From Cytomitobacter sp965233535 (GTDB lineage: Bacteria > Pseudomonadota > Alphaproteobacteria > CAJXXZ01 > 1604HC): 64,000 nt of DNA. Of this stretch, positions 28,103 to 36,404 are shown in pieces. The stretch is from contig OZ247489.1 in assembly GCA_965233535.1 (NCBI GenBank), positions 496,001-560,000 of the forward strand, read 5' to 3'. Within the stretch, counting starts at the first letter, position 1. Each line of letters starts with the position of its first letter. The notes beneath the pieces were generated by a model that saw only the letters and a list, made by a program, of their open reading frames with translations, was not told the DNA's origin and did not search any database. The position numbers and the translations under genes are program-made.

Positions 28103-29714
28103 TTCTTTTTTTAATAAAGATGATGTATTGAATAGCAAGGATGATGTCAATAAAGGCGATATCAAAGTTTTAGCTGAAGAAAAGCCTAATGAGGAAGATA
28201 TTATTTTTGAAGATTCTAAATCTGCTCGAGGCGCTAATCATGACGACCCAGTTCGTATGTATTTAAGGGAAATGGGAAATGTTCCTTTGTTATCTCGTGA
28301 AGAAGAAATCACAGTAGCAAAAAAAATTGAAGAAGGTAGTGGCATGATGATCAGTGCAATTTGTGAAAGCACTATCACGCCTAAAAGGATACTGGAATGG
28401 CATGAGGCTATACAAAATCAAAATATGCACCCATCTGAATTAATTGATATAGAAGAAACAGAAACAGAGACTTCGGAAGAATCAGCATGTTTTGAAATTG
28501 ATGAAGACTCAGAAGAAGATAAGTATGACTTAGAAGCTCTAGAAAAAAACATGAAAAAACTTCAAAAAATTCATAAGAAATTCAAGAAAATTCAAGATCA
28601 ACAATTTGAATATATTGAAAAAGATGAAGATGTTCCCACTGCGTTAGCAAATAAATACAAAGATGCTCACAAAGAATTAACACAGTGTGTTATAGATTTG
28701 CGCATTAATTACACTTGCATAGATAAGCTGATTAATGAAATGTATTCTTTGAATAAAGAAATAATAAAACGTGAAATAGATTTAATGAAAAGAGCTGAAA
28801 AACAAGGCATTAAGCGAAATATTTTCATTGCAAACATGAACAAAACGCCAATAACAAATCAAAAAGTTAAGGATTTCTTAGAAGCAAACTCTGGATTTAT
28901 TAGAGAAAATAACTTAAAAATGCAAGAAATCAGCAAACATATTAGCTTGCCTTTAAAAGAGTTCAAAAGAATTATTAAAGCTTTGAAGCATGGTGAAAAA
29001 GTCATGTCTCAAAACAAAAACATAATGGTTTCAGCTAACTTACGTCTTGTGATTTCTATTGCTAAAAAATATACAAATAGAGGTTTACAATTTTTAGATT
29101 TAATTCAAGAAGGAAATATTGGATTAATGAAGGCTGTAGATAAATTTGAGTACACTAGAGGTTATAAATTTTCTACATATGCAACTTGGTGGATTAGACA
29201 AGCAATCACAAGAGCTATTGCAGATCAAGCAAAAACCATACGTATTCCTGTACATATGATTGAGACAATCAATAGAGTTGCAAAAGCTTCTAGATTATTA
29301 CTTCATAAGAATGGAAAAGAACCATCTCCAGAAGAGATCAGTAAATTCCTGGCCATTCCTATTGATAGAGTCATACGTGTTCAAAAAATTGCCAGAGAAC
29401 CTGTAAGCTTGAACTTATCAGTAGGAAGTGAAGATGGAGAATTGGGTGACTTTATTGAAGATAAGCGCGCTGTATCCCCTATGGATTCAATGATGCAATC
29501 AAGCGTAAGACAGGCTATCGCAAAATCATTTTCAACCTTAACAAGTAGAGAAGAAATGTTGTTAAGATTAAGATTCGGACTTGGAACAAAAAGCGATCAC
29601 ACTTTAGAAGAAGTTGGAGAAAAATTCAAAGTCACTAGAGAGCGTATTAGGCAAATTGAAGCAAAAGCAATTAGAAAGTTATTCAACTTAAAAACTTTAA
29701 GATCTTTAATTTAA
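28083..29714 (+). CDS. rpoD: RNA polymerase primary sigma factor RpoD
   Basis: Sigma-70. Region 1.2 DDPVRMYLREMGNVPLLSREEE is preceded by a short acidic N-terminus, so region 1.1 is much reduced. Regions 2.1-2.4 are complete (ANLRLVISIAKKY, FLDLIQEGNIGLMKAVDKF, FSTYATWWIRQAITRAIADQ). Region 4.2 reads LEEVGEKFKVTRERIRQIEAKA. Length 543. A GGGAG ribosome binding site lies in the 3' end of dnaG. An intrinsic terminator follows at 29733. Confidence 0.98.
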   Translation: MERKLDNSFFNKDDVLNSKDDVNKGDIKVLAEEKPNEEDIIFEDSKSARGANHDDPVRMYLREMGNVPLLSREEEITVAKKIEEGSGMMISAICESTITPKRILEWHEAIQNQNMHPSELIDIEETETETSEESACFEIDEDSEEDKYDLEALEKNMKKLQKIHKKFKKIQDQQFEYIEKDEDVPTALANKYKDAHKELTQCVIDLRINYTCIDKLINEMYSLNKEIIKREIDLMKRAEKQGIKRNIFIANMNKTPITNQKVKDFLEANSGFIRENNLKMQEISKHISLPLKEFKRIIKALKHGEKVMSQNKNIMVSANLRLVISIAKKYTNRGLQFLDLIQEGNIGLMKAVDKFEYTRGYKFSTYATWWIRQAITRAIADQAKTIRIPVHMIETINRVAKASRLLLHKNGKEPSPEEISKFLAIPIDRVIRVQKIAREPVSLNLSVGSEDGELGDFIEDKRAVSPMDSMMQSSVRQAIAKSFSTLTSREEMLLRLRFGLGTKSDHTLEEVGEKFKVTRERIRQIEAKAIRKLFNLKTLRSLI

Positions 29715-29732
29715 CAAAACTATTTGTAAATG

Positions 29733-29761
29733 AAAATCTTATATAAATCATAGGATTTTTT
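29733..29761 (+). terminator. Intrinsic terminator behind rpoD
   Basis: AAAATCTTAT (29733-29742) pairs with ATAGGATTTT (one G-T pair) around a 7-nt loop and is followed by further T. It lies 18 bp behind the rpoD stop and probably ends the atp-dnaG-rpoD transcript. Confidence 0.65.
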
Positions 29762-29861
29762 CGTCACATAAGTTTATATTATGCGATTTGATCATTGTGA
29801 ATTATGCATAAATTTTCATTAAATTCATTAAAACAAAACATTTTTTACAATATAATAAATC

Positions 29862-30374
29862 ATGTTAAAAACAAACAAGACTTTCATTTATTTATGCAGC
29901 ATAGCATTTTTTGCAAGTCACACCCATGTAATGCCTGATAGTAATTCATCTTTTTGCAGCACAACACATGATAAATTCATCACTGCAGAAGAAACAATGC
30001 GTGAATGTGAGACAAAATATGAAGACTACAAAAGATCACAATTACTTGAAGACTATTTTAGTCAAAAACACAAATCACAGGCAGAGACGCCTCAATTAGA
30101 AGAAAGAGTCATACGCGAAACTTTATGCTTAGAAGAAAGAACTTTTATACTATCATTAATGATGGATTTTTTATCATTAAAAGGAATGAATATACTTATA
30201 GAAGAAATGCTTAATCAAAACAATTGTATAGATAGTTGTGCTAGTGATATAGACACTTTTATAGACAAGTCAGACTCAGAGGGAGATTGTGAAATGCCGC
30301 GATATGAAGAGGAAGAATGTGAAATAAGATCGGAACAAGATTATGAAATCACAAAGTCAGAACAAGATTATTAA
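29862..30374 (+). CDS. Small secreted acidic protein, unknown
   Basis: I do not recognise this 170-residue protein. Residues about 1-24 form a signal peptide (KTFIYLCSIAFFASHTHV) followed by MPDS, as in the next gene (AYAMPDL). The middle is helical (EERVIRETLCLEERTFILSLMMDFLSLKGMNILIEEML). The C-terminus is strongly acidic and ends in a short repeat, RSEQDYEITKSEQDY. The leader is AT-rich without a clear ribosome binding site. Confidence 0.65.
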   Translation: MLKTNKTFIYLCSIAFFASHTHVMPDSNSSFCSTTHDKFITAEETMRECETKYEDYKRSQLLEDYFSQKHKSQAETPQLEERVIRETLCLEERTFILSLMMDFLSLKGMNILIEEMLNQNNCIDSCASDIDTFIDKSDSEGDCEMPRYEEEECEIRSEQDYEITKSEQDY

Positions 30375-30830
30375 CAAAAAAAACATTAGGTAAGCTTATC
30401 TATTATTAGGATACTATAATTTTCAATCTTTTAACTGATTTATTATTTGCAAATTGCTCATCAAAATCAATCAATAGCAGGTCTCTATTTGAGAAAGTAC
30501 AAACAAAATTTATTTATTATGCATCCTCTTCTAATTGATATAAATTATCAAAATATATATGCAAAATGCTTAAATATAACTATACTATTTGCTACAAATT
30601 TGAAGAAAATACTTAGTATATTACATTAATATTTCAGACTTCCAGATAACAAATAAAAGATTGTGCTTTACTATATAACACTTAATTGCTTCATTGAAAG
30701 ATTAAAACATTATTGTTTTATAAAAACAACGCTTATTTGCAAAAACATTATACTCATCTTTCTATGACAAGTCAATAGCATTTGCTTTTCAACAAAAATT
30801 ATGCTAGCATCCAAATCATAAAGGGGACAC
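30375..30830 (+). other. Gene-free gap with promoter for the next gene
   Basis: 456 bp without a supported gene. One short open frame (30447-30629) lacks a ribosome binding site and a meaningful composition. The 3' end carries the promoter listed separately. Confidence 0.5.
30782..30810 (+). promoter_or_regulatory. Promoter of small secreted gene 30831
   Basis: TTGCTT (30782-30787), 17-bp spacer, TAGCAT (30805-30810). The identical pair of hexamers with the same spacer precedes the MBL gene at 62707. Confidence 0.6.
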
Positions 30831-31205
30831 ATGAATAAATTTTTCATCTCTATATTATTTATAATTTCTGGAGCATACGCTATGCCTGACTTAGCTGAAT
30901 CTGCTATTTTAGATAAAGCGTCTGAAACAGTAGCAATAACAGACAAGAAGGATGTCATTGATTCTGAAGAAGCGCTGAAAAATGTTGAAGCGCCCAAAAT
31001 TGATGCACCACGACCAAGCAGAGTTCTAGATATTATGATGCAAGCTTCAAAATTAATACTTAAAAATCAAGAAGGAGAAGTTTCAGACGAAGCTGCTCTA
31101 GCATTTGTAAATGCAAAAATGGATAATAAATATGAAAATCATTCCATAAATAAAGAATCAATAAGTGATAGTGATAACTCATATAATTTTGAACTTCACA
31201 GTTAA
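30831..31205 (+). CDS. Small secreted protein, unknown
   Basis: A 124-residue protein with a clean signal peptide (MNKFFISILFIISGAYA, cleavage before MPDLAES). The rest is soluble, with a Pro-containing hinge (EAPKIDAPRPS) and a helical segment (RVLDIMMQASKLILKNQEG). AAAGGGG precedes the ATG at good spacing. No known domain is visible. With 29862 it forms a pair of small secreted proteins sharing the residues after the cleavage site. Confidence 0.75.
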   Translation: MNKFFISILFIISGAYAMPDLAESAILDKASETVAITDKKDVIDSEEALKNVEAPKIDAPRPSRVLDIMMQASKLILKNQEGEVSDEAALAFVNAKMDNKYENHSINKESISDSDNSYNFELHS

Positions 31206-31756
31206 AAGCTAGGTTACGTATAATCAACAATAATTAAGCATATTTTAAATTAAATTCATCAACGCTTAAAGCATTCAAAACACTACAATTTTAAATCAAA
31301 AAGCTACTTTTATAACAATCAAATCAAAATATTATATATTATATCAATAATTGAAACTTAAAAAACAAACATATGAGATATAAAAATAAGTAATAATAAT
31401 TCATGATATAAAATTAATTTTCATCATATATACCATCAAAAACACATAATTTGCATAAACAAAACACAATGACACTCAACTTTTAAATACATAAATTAAA
31501 TACTTACTTCAGATATTCAAATTTAAAAACATTAATTACTAAAAGCAAGCTATGATATAGTCAGTGTGTATATAACAATATTATTTATTTTACACGCACT
31601 TATACCAACAACATATTAGCAAAAATTTAAAACTAGTAAAATAATTTGATAGTTTATATCATATAAGCAAAAAAAATGATTTTTCATCAAACAAAACATG
31701 TATTATTTTGAAATATCATATAAAATGTATAGTGTTTTGATATCAAAAAATGAAGC
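31206..31756. other. Gene-free, very AT-rich gap between convergent genes
   Basis: 551 bp, close to 80% A+T by eye, between a plus-strand gene and dnaJ. No coding frame, RNA gene or repeat was found. It may be remains of a lost gene. Confidence 0.5.
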
Positions 31757-32872
31757 TTATGAGGCCCATTTATTGAACATATTTTTAATACTTTCAAAAG
31801 AAGCTGTTTTTACAGGCTGTCTCTTGCCTTTGTTTAAATCATTTAGAGAAGACCATAATTCAATTTCTTCTTTTGTCATACCTTTTTTCTTTGGAGTAAC
31901 AATAGTGACTTTTACATATAAATCACCTTTGTATCTTCCAGTAATCATACCGTAGCTGCTAACTCTCAATTTGGTTTCTGACTGAATTCCCTCTGGTATT
32001 GTAATAGAAATCTCTCTATCTGCAATAGATTTAATTTCTATTTTCCCACCATGCACTGCAATTACAGGGGAAATTTCTACTGAACAATATAAATCTGATT
32101 TCACCCTAGTGAATTGAGCGTGAGGTTGAATATTGATCCTAATGTATAAATCACCATTATGACCTTTTGCACCTTCATCTCCTTCGCCAACCATTCTGAT
32201 TTCTTGCCCATCTTGAATACCTTGTGGAATCGTCACATCAAGCTGTCTTTCCTTTTTGATACGACCTTGACCAGCGCATGATCTGCACTTGTCTTTAATT
32301 GTTTTTCCATTTCCAGCACAAGAGCTACATGCTTGCTCAACATGAAAAAATCCATGTTTAATATGAACAGTTCCTTTTCCTTGACACTGTCTACATATAA
32401 TTGGTGGTGTAGTTGACCCTACCCCTTTGCAAGTTTCACATTTGAGCAAACGAGGTATTTTGATTTTCGCTTGATAGCCATGATAAGCTTGCTCTAAAGT
32501 AATATCAATATCAAATCTTAAATCTTGACCACGTTGATTTGGTTTTTTAGATTGAGAACCTCCAAAAAAACTTTGAAAAATATCGTCCATTCCTCCAAAA
32601 AAAGATGAACCATTAAATTGATTAGGATCAAATCCAAATCCATCAAAACCAGCTCCACCTTGATCATATTCAGTTCTTTTTTGTTGATCTTTCAAAACTG
32701 TATATGCTTCAGATATTTCTTTAAATTTTTCTTCTGCTGCTTTTTTCTTATCCCCAGCAAATCTATCAGGATGATGCTTTTTAGCTAAAGATCTATATGA
32801 TTTAGTGATCTCATCTTGCGATGCATCTTTAGCAACCCCTAAAACATCATAATAATTTTTTTTACTACTCAT
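31757..32872 (-). CDS. dnaJ: Co-chaperone DnaJ
   Basis: Hsp40 that delivers substrates to DnaK and stimulates its ATPase. J domain with HPD (34-36), a short G/F-rich linker (GGAGFDGFGFDPNQF), then four CxxCxGxG zinc motifs (CETCKGVG, CRQCQGKG, CSSCAGNG, CRSCAGQG) and the C-terminal substrate-binding domains. Length 371. Last gene of grpE-dnaK-dnaJ. Confidence 0.97.
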   Translation of the reverse strand: MSSKKNYYDVLGVAKDASQDEITKSYRSLAKKHHPDRFAGDKKKAAEEKFKEISEAYTVLKDQQKRTEYDQGGAGFDGFGFDPNQFNGSSFFGGMDDIFQSFFGGSQSKKPNQRGQDLRFDIDITLEQAYHGYQAKIKIPRLLKCETCKGVGSTTPPIICRQCQGKGTVHIKHGFFHVEQACSSCAGNGKTIKDKCRSCAGQGRIKKERQLDVTIPQGIQDGQEIRMVGEGDEGAKGHNGDLYIRINIQPHAQFTRVKSDLYCSVEISPVIAVHGGKIEIKSIADREISITIPEGIQSETKLRVSSYGMITGRYKGDLYVKVTIVTPKKKGMTKEEIELWSSLNDLNKGKRQPVKTASFESIKNMFNKWAS

Positions 32873-32921
32873 TTAAATTTGTTTCCCCTGATTTTGATTT
32901 TTATAATCAAAAAAGGCTAGA

Positions 32922-34823
32922 TTACTCCTTATCCTTTTCTGTGTATTCAGCATCTTGCACATTATCTGAATTAGGCTCATCACTCTTTTCAGAATCAGAA
33001 CTTTTTTCAGATTTTTCTTTTTCTTGCGCTGCTTTATATGCAATTTCACCCAATTTCATTGCTGAATTAGAAAGTGTAGAAATTGCTTCTTCTAATACCT
33101 TAACATCATCTGAATCTTTTTTACTTTTCAAATCATCCAAGGCTTCTTCTATCTTAGTTTTATCTGCTTCTTCTAATTGTGATCCATGATCTTGCAAAGC
33201 TTTGTCTGTGCTTGCAATTAGAGACTCAGCTTTGTTTTTTACTTCAATTAATTGAACTTTCAACTTATCTGCCTCTGCATGCTCCTCAGCTTCTTTAATC
33301 TTTTGCTCGATCTCATCATCAGATAAACCACCAGAATCTTTAATAGAAATCTTTTGCTCTTTATTAGTTGCTTTGTCTTTTGCAGATACATGAACAATTC
33401 CATCCACATCAATATCAAATGTAACTTCAATTTGAGGAATTCCCCTTGGCGCTGGAGGCAATCCTGTTAAATCAAATTGACCTAATAGCTTGTTATCTGC
33501 AGCCATATTTCGTTCACCTTGCAAAACTCTAATAGTAACTGATGTTTGATTATCAGCTGCAGTGGAGAATGTTTGTGACTTTTTAGTTGGAATTGTTGTA
33601 TTTCTTTCAATAAGCTTAGAACAAATTCCACCTTCAGTTTCAATTCCCAAAGAAAGAGGTGTTACATCTAGAAGAAGAACATCCTTAACATCACCTTGCA
33701 ACACACCACCTTGGATAGCTGCTCCACTTGCAACAACTTCATCAGGGTTCACACCTTGGTGAGGTGTTTTTCCAAAAATTTGCTTTACCTTTTCAACAAT
33801 TTTAGGCATACGAGTCATACCACCAACTAAGATCACATCATCTATATCGCTAGAAGAAAATCCAGCATCAGACAATGCTTTACTGCAAGGAGACACTGTT
33901 CTTTCAACCAAAGATTCAACCAAAGATTCAAGTTTTGCCCTAGTAATCATTACATTTAAATGTTTTGGACCAGATGAATCAGCAGTAATAAATGGCAAAT
34001 TAACTTCAACTTGGTTAGCAGAAGAAAGTGTGATTTTTGCTTTCTCAGATTCTACTTTTAATCTTTGTAGTGCCATTTTATCATTTCTTAAATCAATTCC
34101 ATCTGATTTCAAAAATTCATCAGCTAAGTAATTAATAATAGCTTGGTCAAAATCTTCACCACCTAAGAATGTATCTCCATTTGTAGCAAGAACTTCAAAA
34201 ACACCATCATGAATTTCAAGAATAGAAACATCAAATGTTCCACCACCTAAGTCATATACAGCAACTTTTCCTGATTTTTTCTTTTCCAAACCATAAGCGA
34301 ATGCAGCTGCAGTTGGTTCATTAATAATTCTTTTAACATCTAAACCAGCAATTTTTCCTGCATTTTTAGTTGCATTACGTTGAGCATCATTAAAATATGC
34401 GGGAACAGTAATTACTGCTTCTGTTACTTTGCTACCAAGATATTTTTCCGCTGTAGCTTTTAATTTTTGCAAAACAATAGCACTGATTTCTTCTGGTCTG
34501 TAAGTTTGATCCCCTACTTTAACACAGGAATCTCCATTACAATCCACAACATCATAAGACACTAAACCTTTATGCTCTTGTGTCATTTTATCGCTATACC
34601 TACGCCCAATTAATCTTTTTACTGAGTGAAACGTATTTGTTGGGTTTGTAATAGATTGCCTATTTGCTGCAGCACCAACTAATCTTTCATCATTTTTAAA
34701 AGCGACTACTGAGGGAGTAGTTCTACCACCCTCATCATTAGGTATAATAACTATTTTTCCACCCTCGAGCACAGCTACGCACGAGTTAGTTGTTCCTAAA
34801 TCTATTCCAATAATTTTATTCAC
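32922..34823 (-). CDS. dnaK: Chaperone DnaK (Hsp70)
   Basis: GIDLGTTNSCVAV (4-16), VPAYFNDAQRNATKNAG, the DLGGGTFDVSIL phosphate loop and the VGGMTRMPKI segment identify the ATPase domain. The substrate-binding domain and a C-terminal lid follow, ending in acidic KSDEPNSDNVQDAEYTEKDKE. Length 633. The start is GTG (34821-34823) behind a full AGGAGG. Confidence 0.98.
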   Translation of the reverse strand: MNKIIGIDLGTTNSCVAVLEGGKIVIIPNDEGGRTTPSVVAFKNDERLVGAAANRQSITNPTNTFHSVKRLIGRRYSDKMTQEHKGLVSYDVVDCNGDSCVKVGDQTYRPEEISAIVLQKLKATAEKYLGSKVTEAVITVPAYFNDAQRNATKNAGKIAGLDVKRIINEPTAAAFAYGLEKKKSGKVAVYDLGGGTFDVSILEIHDGVFEVLATNGDTFLGGEDFDQAIINYLADEFLKSDGIDLRNDKMALQRLKVESEKAKITLSSANQVEVNLPFITADSSGPKHLNVMITRAKLESLVESLVERTVSPCSKALSDAGFSSSDIDDVILVGGMTRMPKIVEKVKQIFGKTPHQGVNPDEVVASGAAIQGGVLQGDVKDVLLLDVTPLSLGIETEGGICSKLIERNTTIPTKKSQTFSTAADNQTSVTIRVLQGERNMAADNKLLGQFDLTGLPPAPRGIPQIEVTFDIDVDGIVHVSAKDKATNKEQKISIKDSGGLSDDEIEQKIKEAEEHAEADKLKVQLIEVKNKAESLIASTDKALQDHGSQLEEADKTKIEEALDDLKSKKDSDDVKVLEEAISTLSNSAMKLGEIAYKAAQEKEKSEKSSDSEKSDEPNSDNVQDAEYTEKDKE

Positions 34824-34919
34824 CGTTGCCTCCTATAAACATATTTATTAATAATTGTATAAAAATTTATTAATAATTTCCAATTAACAAGTAAGTATAT
34901 CAAACATTAAGTTAGAAAT

Positions 34920-35429
34920 CTACTTTTGCCCTTTTGAAACAGATACTTTTGCATGTCGCAAAACACTTCCGTTTTTCACATAACCTTTAAATTTGATTTG
35001 CTCTATTGTGTTTTTTTCTTTATCTGAATCAATTTCTTCTATAATTTCATGCTTTTCTGAGTCAAACATATCACCAGGATTAGTATTTATTTGAGTAATT
35101 TCTTTTGCTTCTAAAACAGAAATGATTTGTTTATAAACCATTGAGATTCCCAAATGAATATTTTTGTCAGACTCAGCCGCTCTTAATGCTAATTCTAAAT
35201 TATCTATAACTTCTAATACAGATAAAACAAAATTGTTAACCGCATACTTAGCATATTCTTTTGAATCTCTATCAAATCTTTTACGCATATTGTCTTGCTC
35301 AGCAGCAGATCTAGCTAATAAATCCTTTAATTCAGCAACTTTGCTTTCTAACTCAGCCACTTCATTTTGAACAGGAGCTTCACTAACTTCATCCTGCATA
35401 TCGCTATTTAAATCTTCATCTTTTGTCAA
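34920..35429 (-). CDS. grpE: Nucleotide exchange factor GrpE
   Basis: GrpE releases ADP from DnaK. An acidic N-terminus and long helix (ELESKVAELKDLLARSAAEQDNMRKRFDRD) lead to the conserved VIDNLELAL and the C-terminal GYVKNGSVLRHAKVSVSKG. I prefer the TTG at 35427-35429 as start because GGAGG (35435-35439) is 5 bp away from it; an upstream TTG at 35441 overlaps that site. The protein is 169 residues. First gene of the grpE-dnaK-dnaJ run. Confidence 0.92.
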   Translation of the reverse strand: MTKDEDLNSDMQDEVSEAPVQNEVAELESKVAELKDLLARSAAEQDNMRKRFDRDSKEYAKYAVNNFVLSVLEVIDNLELALRAAESDKNIHLGISMVYKQIISVLEAKEITQINTNPGDMFDSEKHEIIEEIDSDKEKNTIEQIKFKGYVKNGSVLRHAKVSVSKGQK

Positions 35430-35449
35430 TTCAACCTCCAAAACACTGA

Positions 35450-35455
35450 ATTATA
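35450..35455 (-). promoter_or_regulatory. Extended -10 promoter of grpE-dnaK-dnaJ
   Basis: Minus strand reads TGGTATAAT: a consensus TATAAT with the TGn extension, about 20 bp before the TTG start. No convincing -35 or heat-shock (sigma-32 or CIRCE) element was seen. Confidence 0.5.
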
Positions 35456-35622
35456 CCAAAAAAACATATTGAAATCCACTCCAAAATTCAAAGCAGCTTA
35501 ACTTAATATGTTTTTCTCTTTACATAAACTACTCTTAATATTTTATCAATCATTATTTATATGACTTTAAAAGCAACAAGAACTAGATATAAACTTAAAT
35601 TTCTGGGATAGTTAATTTAGAA

Positions 35623-36141
35623 ATGTTAATAGAAATCAAACCAATGCCATCTTACGCAAGAGATTGGACTGTAACTACAAAAAATGTACCAGATCACTTG
35701 TACTTAGCGGTAGAATATATATCAAAAAAAGCAATTGCATTTAAAATCAATATGCATAATCAGGATATTTTCCTAAATATTGAATGCGTCAGCAGTAGAT
35801 ATATGAAATATTTAAACAAAACACATGCAAAGAAAAATAAAGTTACAAATGTCTTATCTTTTCCATCAGATTTGATGCCACCAAACATGAAATGTCCTCG
35901 AGTGCTTGGTGATATTTATTTATGTATAGATTTTATCAAAGAAGAAGCTGAAGAGTTGGGAATTACTTTTGAGTCTCACTTTGTACATATGGCTGCTCAT
36001 GGAACTTTACACCTTATTGGGTATGATCATGAGGATGAGAATGACGCATTGATTATGAAAGATGTTGAAAAGAAATTACTAAACAACTTCGGAATCCAAA
36101 ACCCTTATAGCAGATCAAAACATCAACTTACCTCATTATAA
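35623..36141 (+). CDS. ybeY: rRNA maturation endonuclease YbeY
   Basis: Metal-dependent endoribonuclease for 16S 3'-end maturation and ribosome quality control. The signature HGTLHLIGYDH gives zinc ligands H126, H130 and H136. NVLSFPSD and LGDIYLC are also typical. Length 172. It is alone, divergent from grpE. Confidence 0.95.
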   Translation: MLIEIKPMPSYARDWTVTTKNVPDHLYLAVEYISKKAIAFKINMHNQDIFLNIECVSSRYMKYLNKTHAKKNKVTNVLSFPSDLMPPNMKCPRVLGDIYLCIDFIKEEAEELGITFESHFVHMAAHGTLHLIGYDHEDENDALIMKDVEKKLLNNFGIQNPYSRSKHQLTSL

Positions 36142-36404
36142 AACCCAAATTATTTCAAATATTTGAATGTGAATTTCATATGATAACTTAAATTATTTGA
36201 TATAAATAATAATTTGCTACATTTGATTTTTCTGAATTTTAATATAATGAGCGAAATTCATAGTTACCTAGAATTTTTATTCTGCTACTTAATGAAATTT
36301 ATTTTAATACTAGGAAATAAGCCCTTGCGCTCTTGCATTTTCTACATGCTCACTAAACTCAACATGATGTAAGAAGGCTGCTATTTGTTAAATTTTCACC
36401 ATGC

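Noticed and set aside
30447..30629. 60-codon frame in the gap before 30831
   Set aside because: No ribosome binding site, no signal peptide, composition like non-coding DNA.
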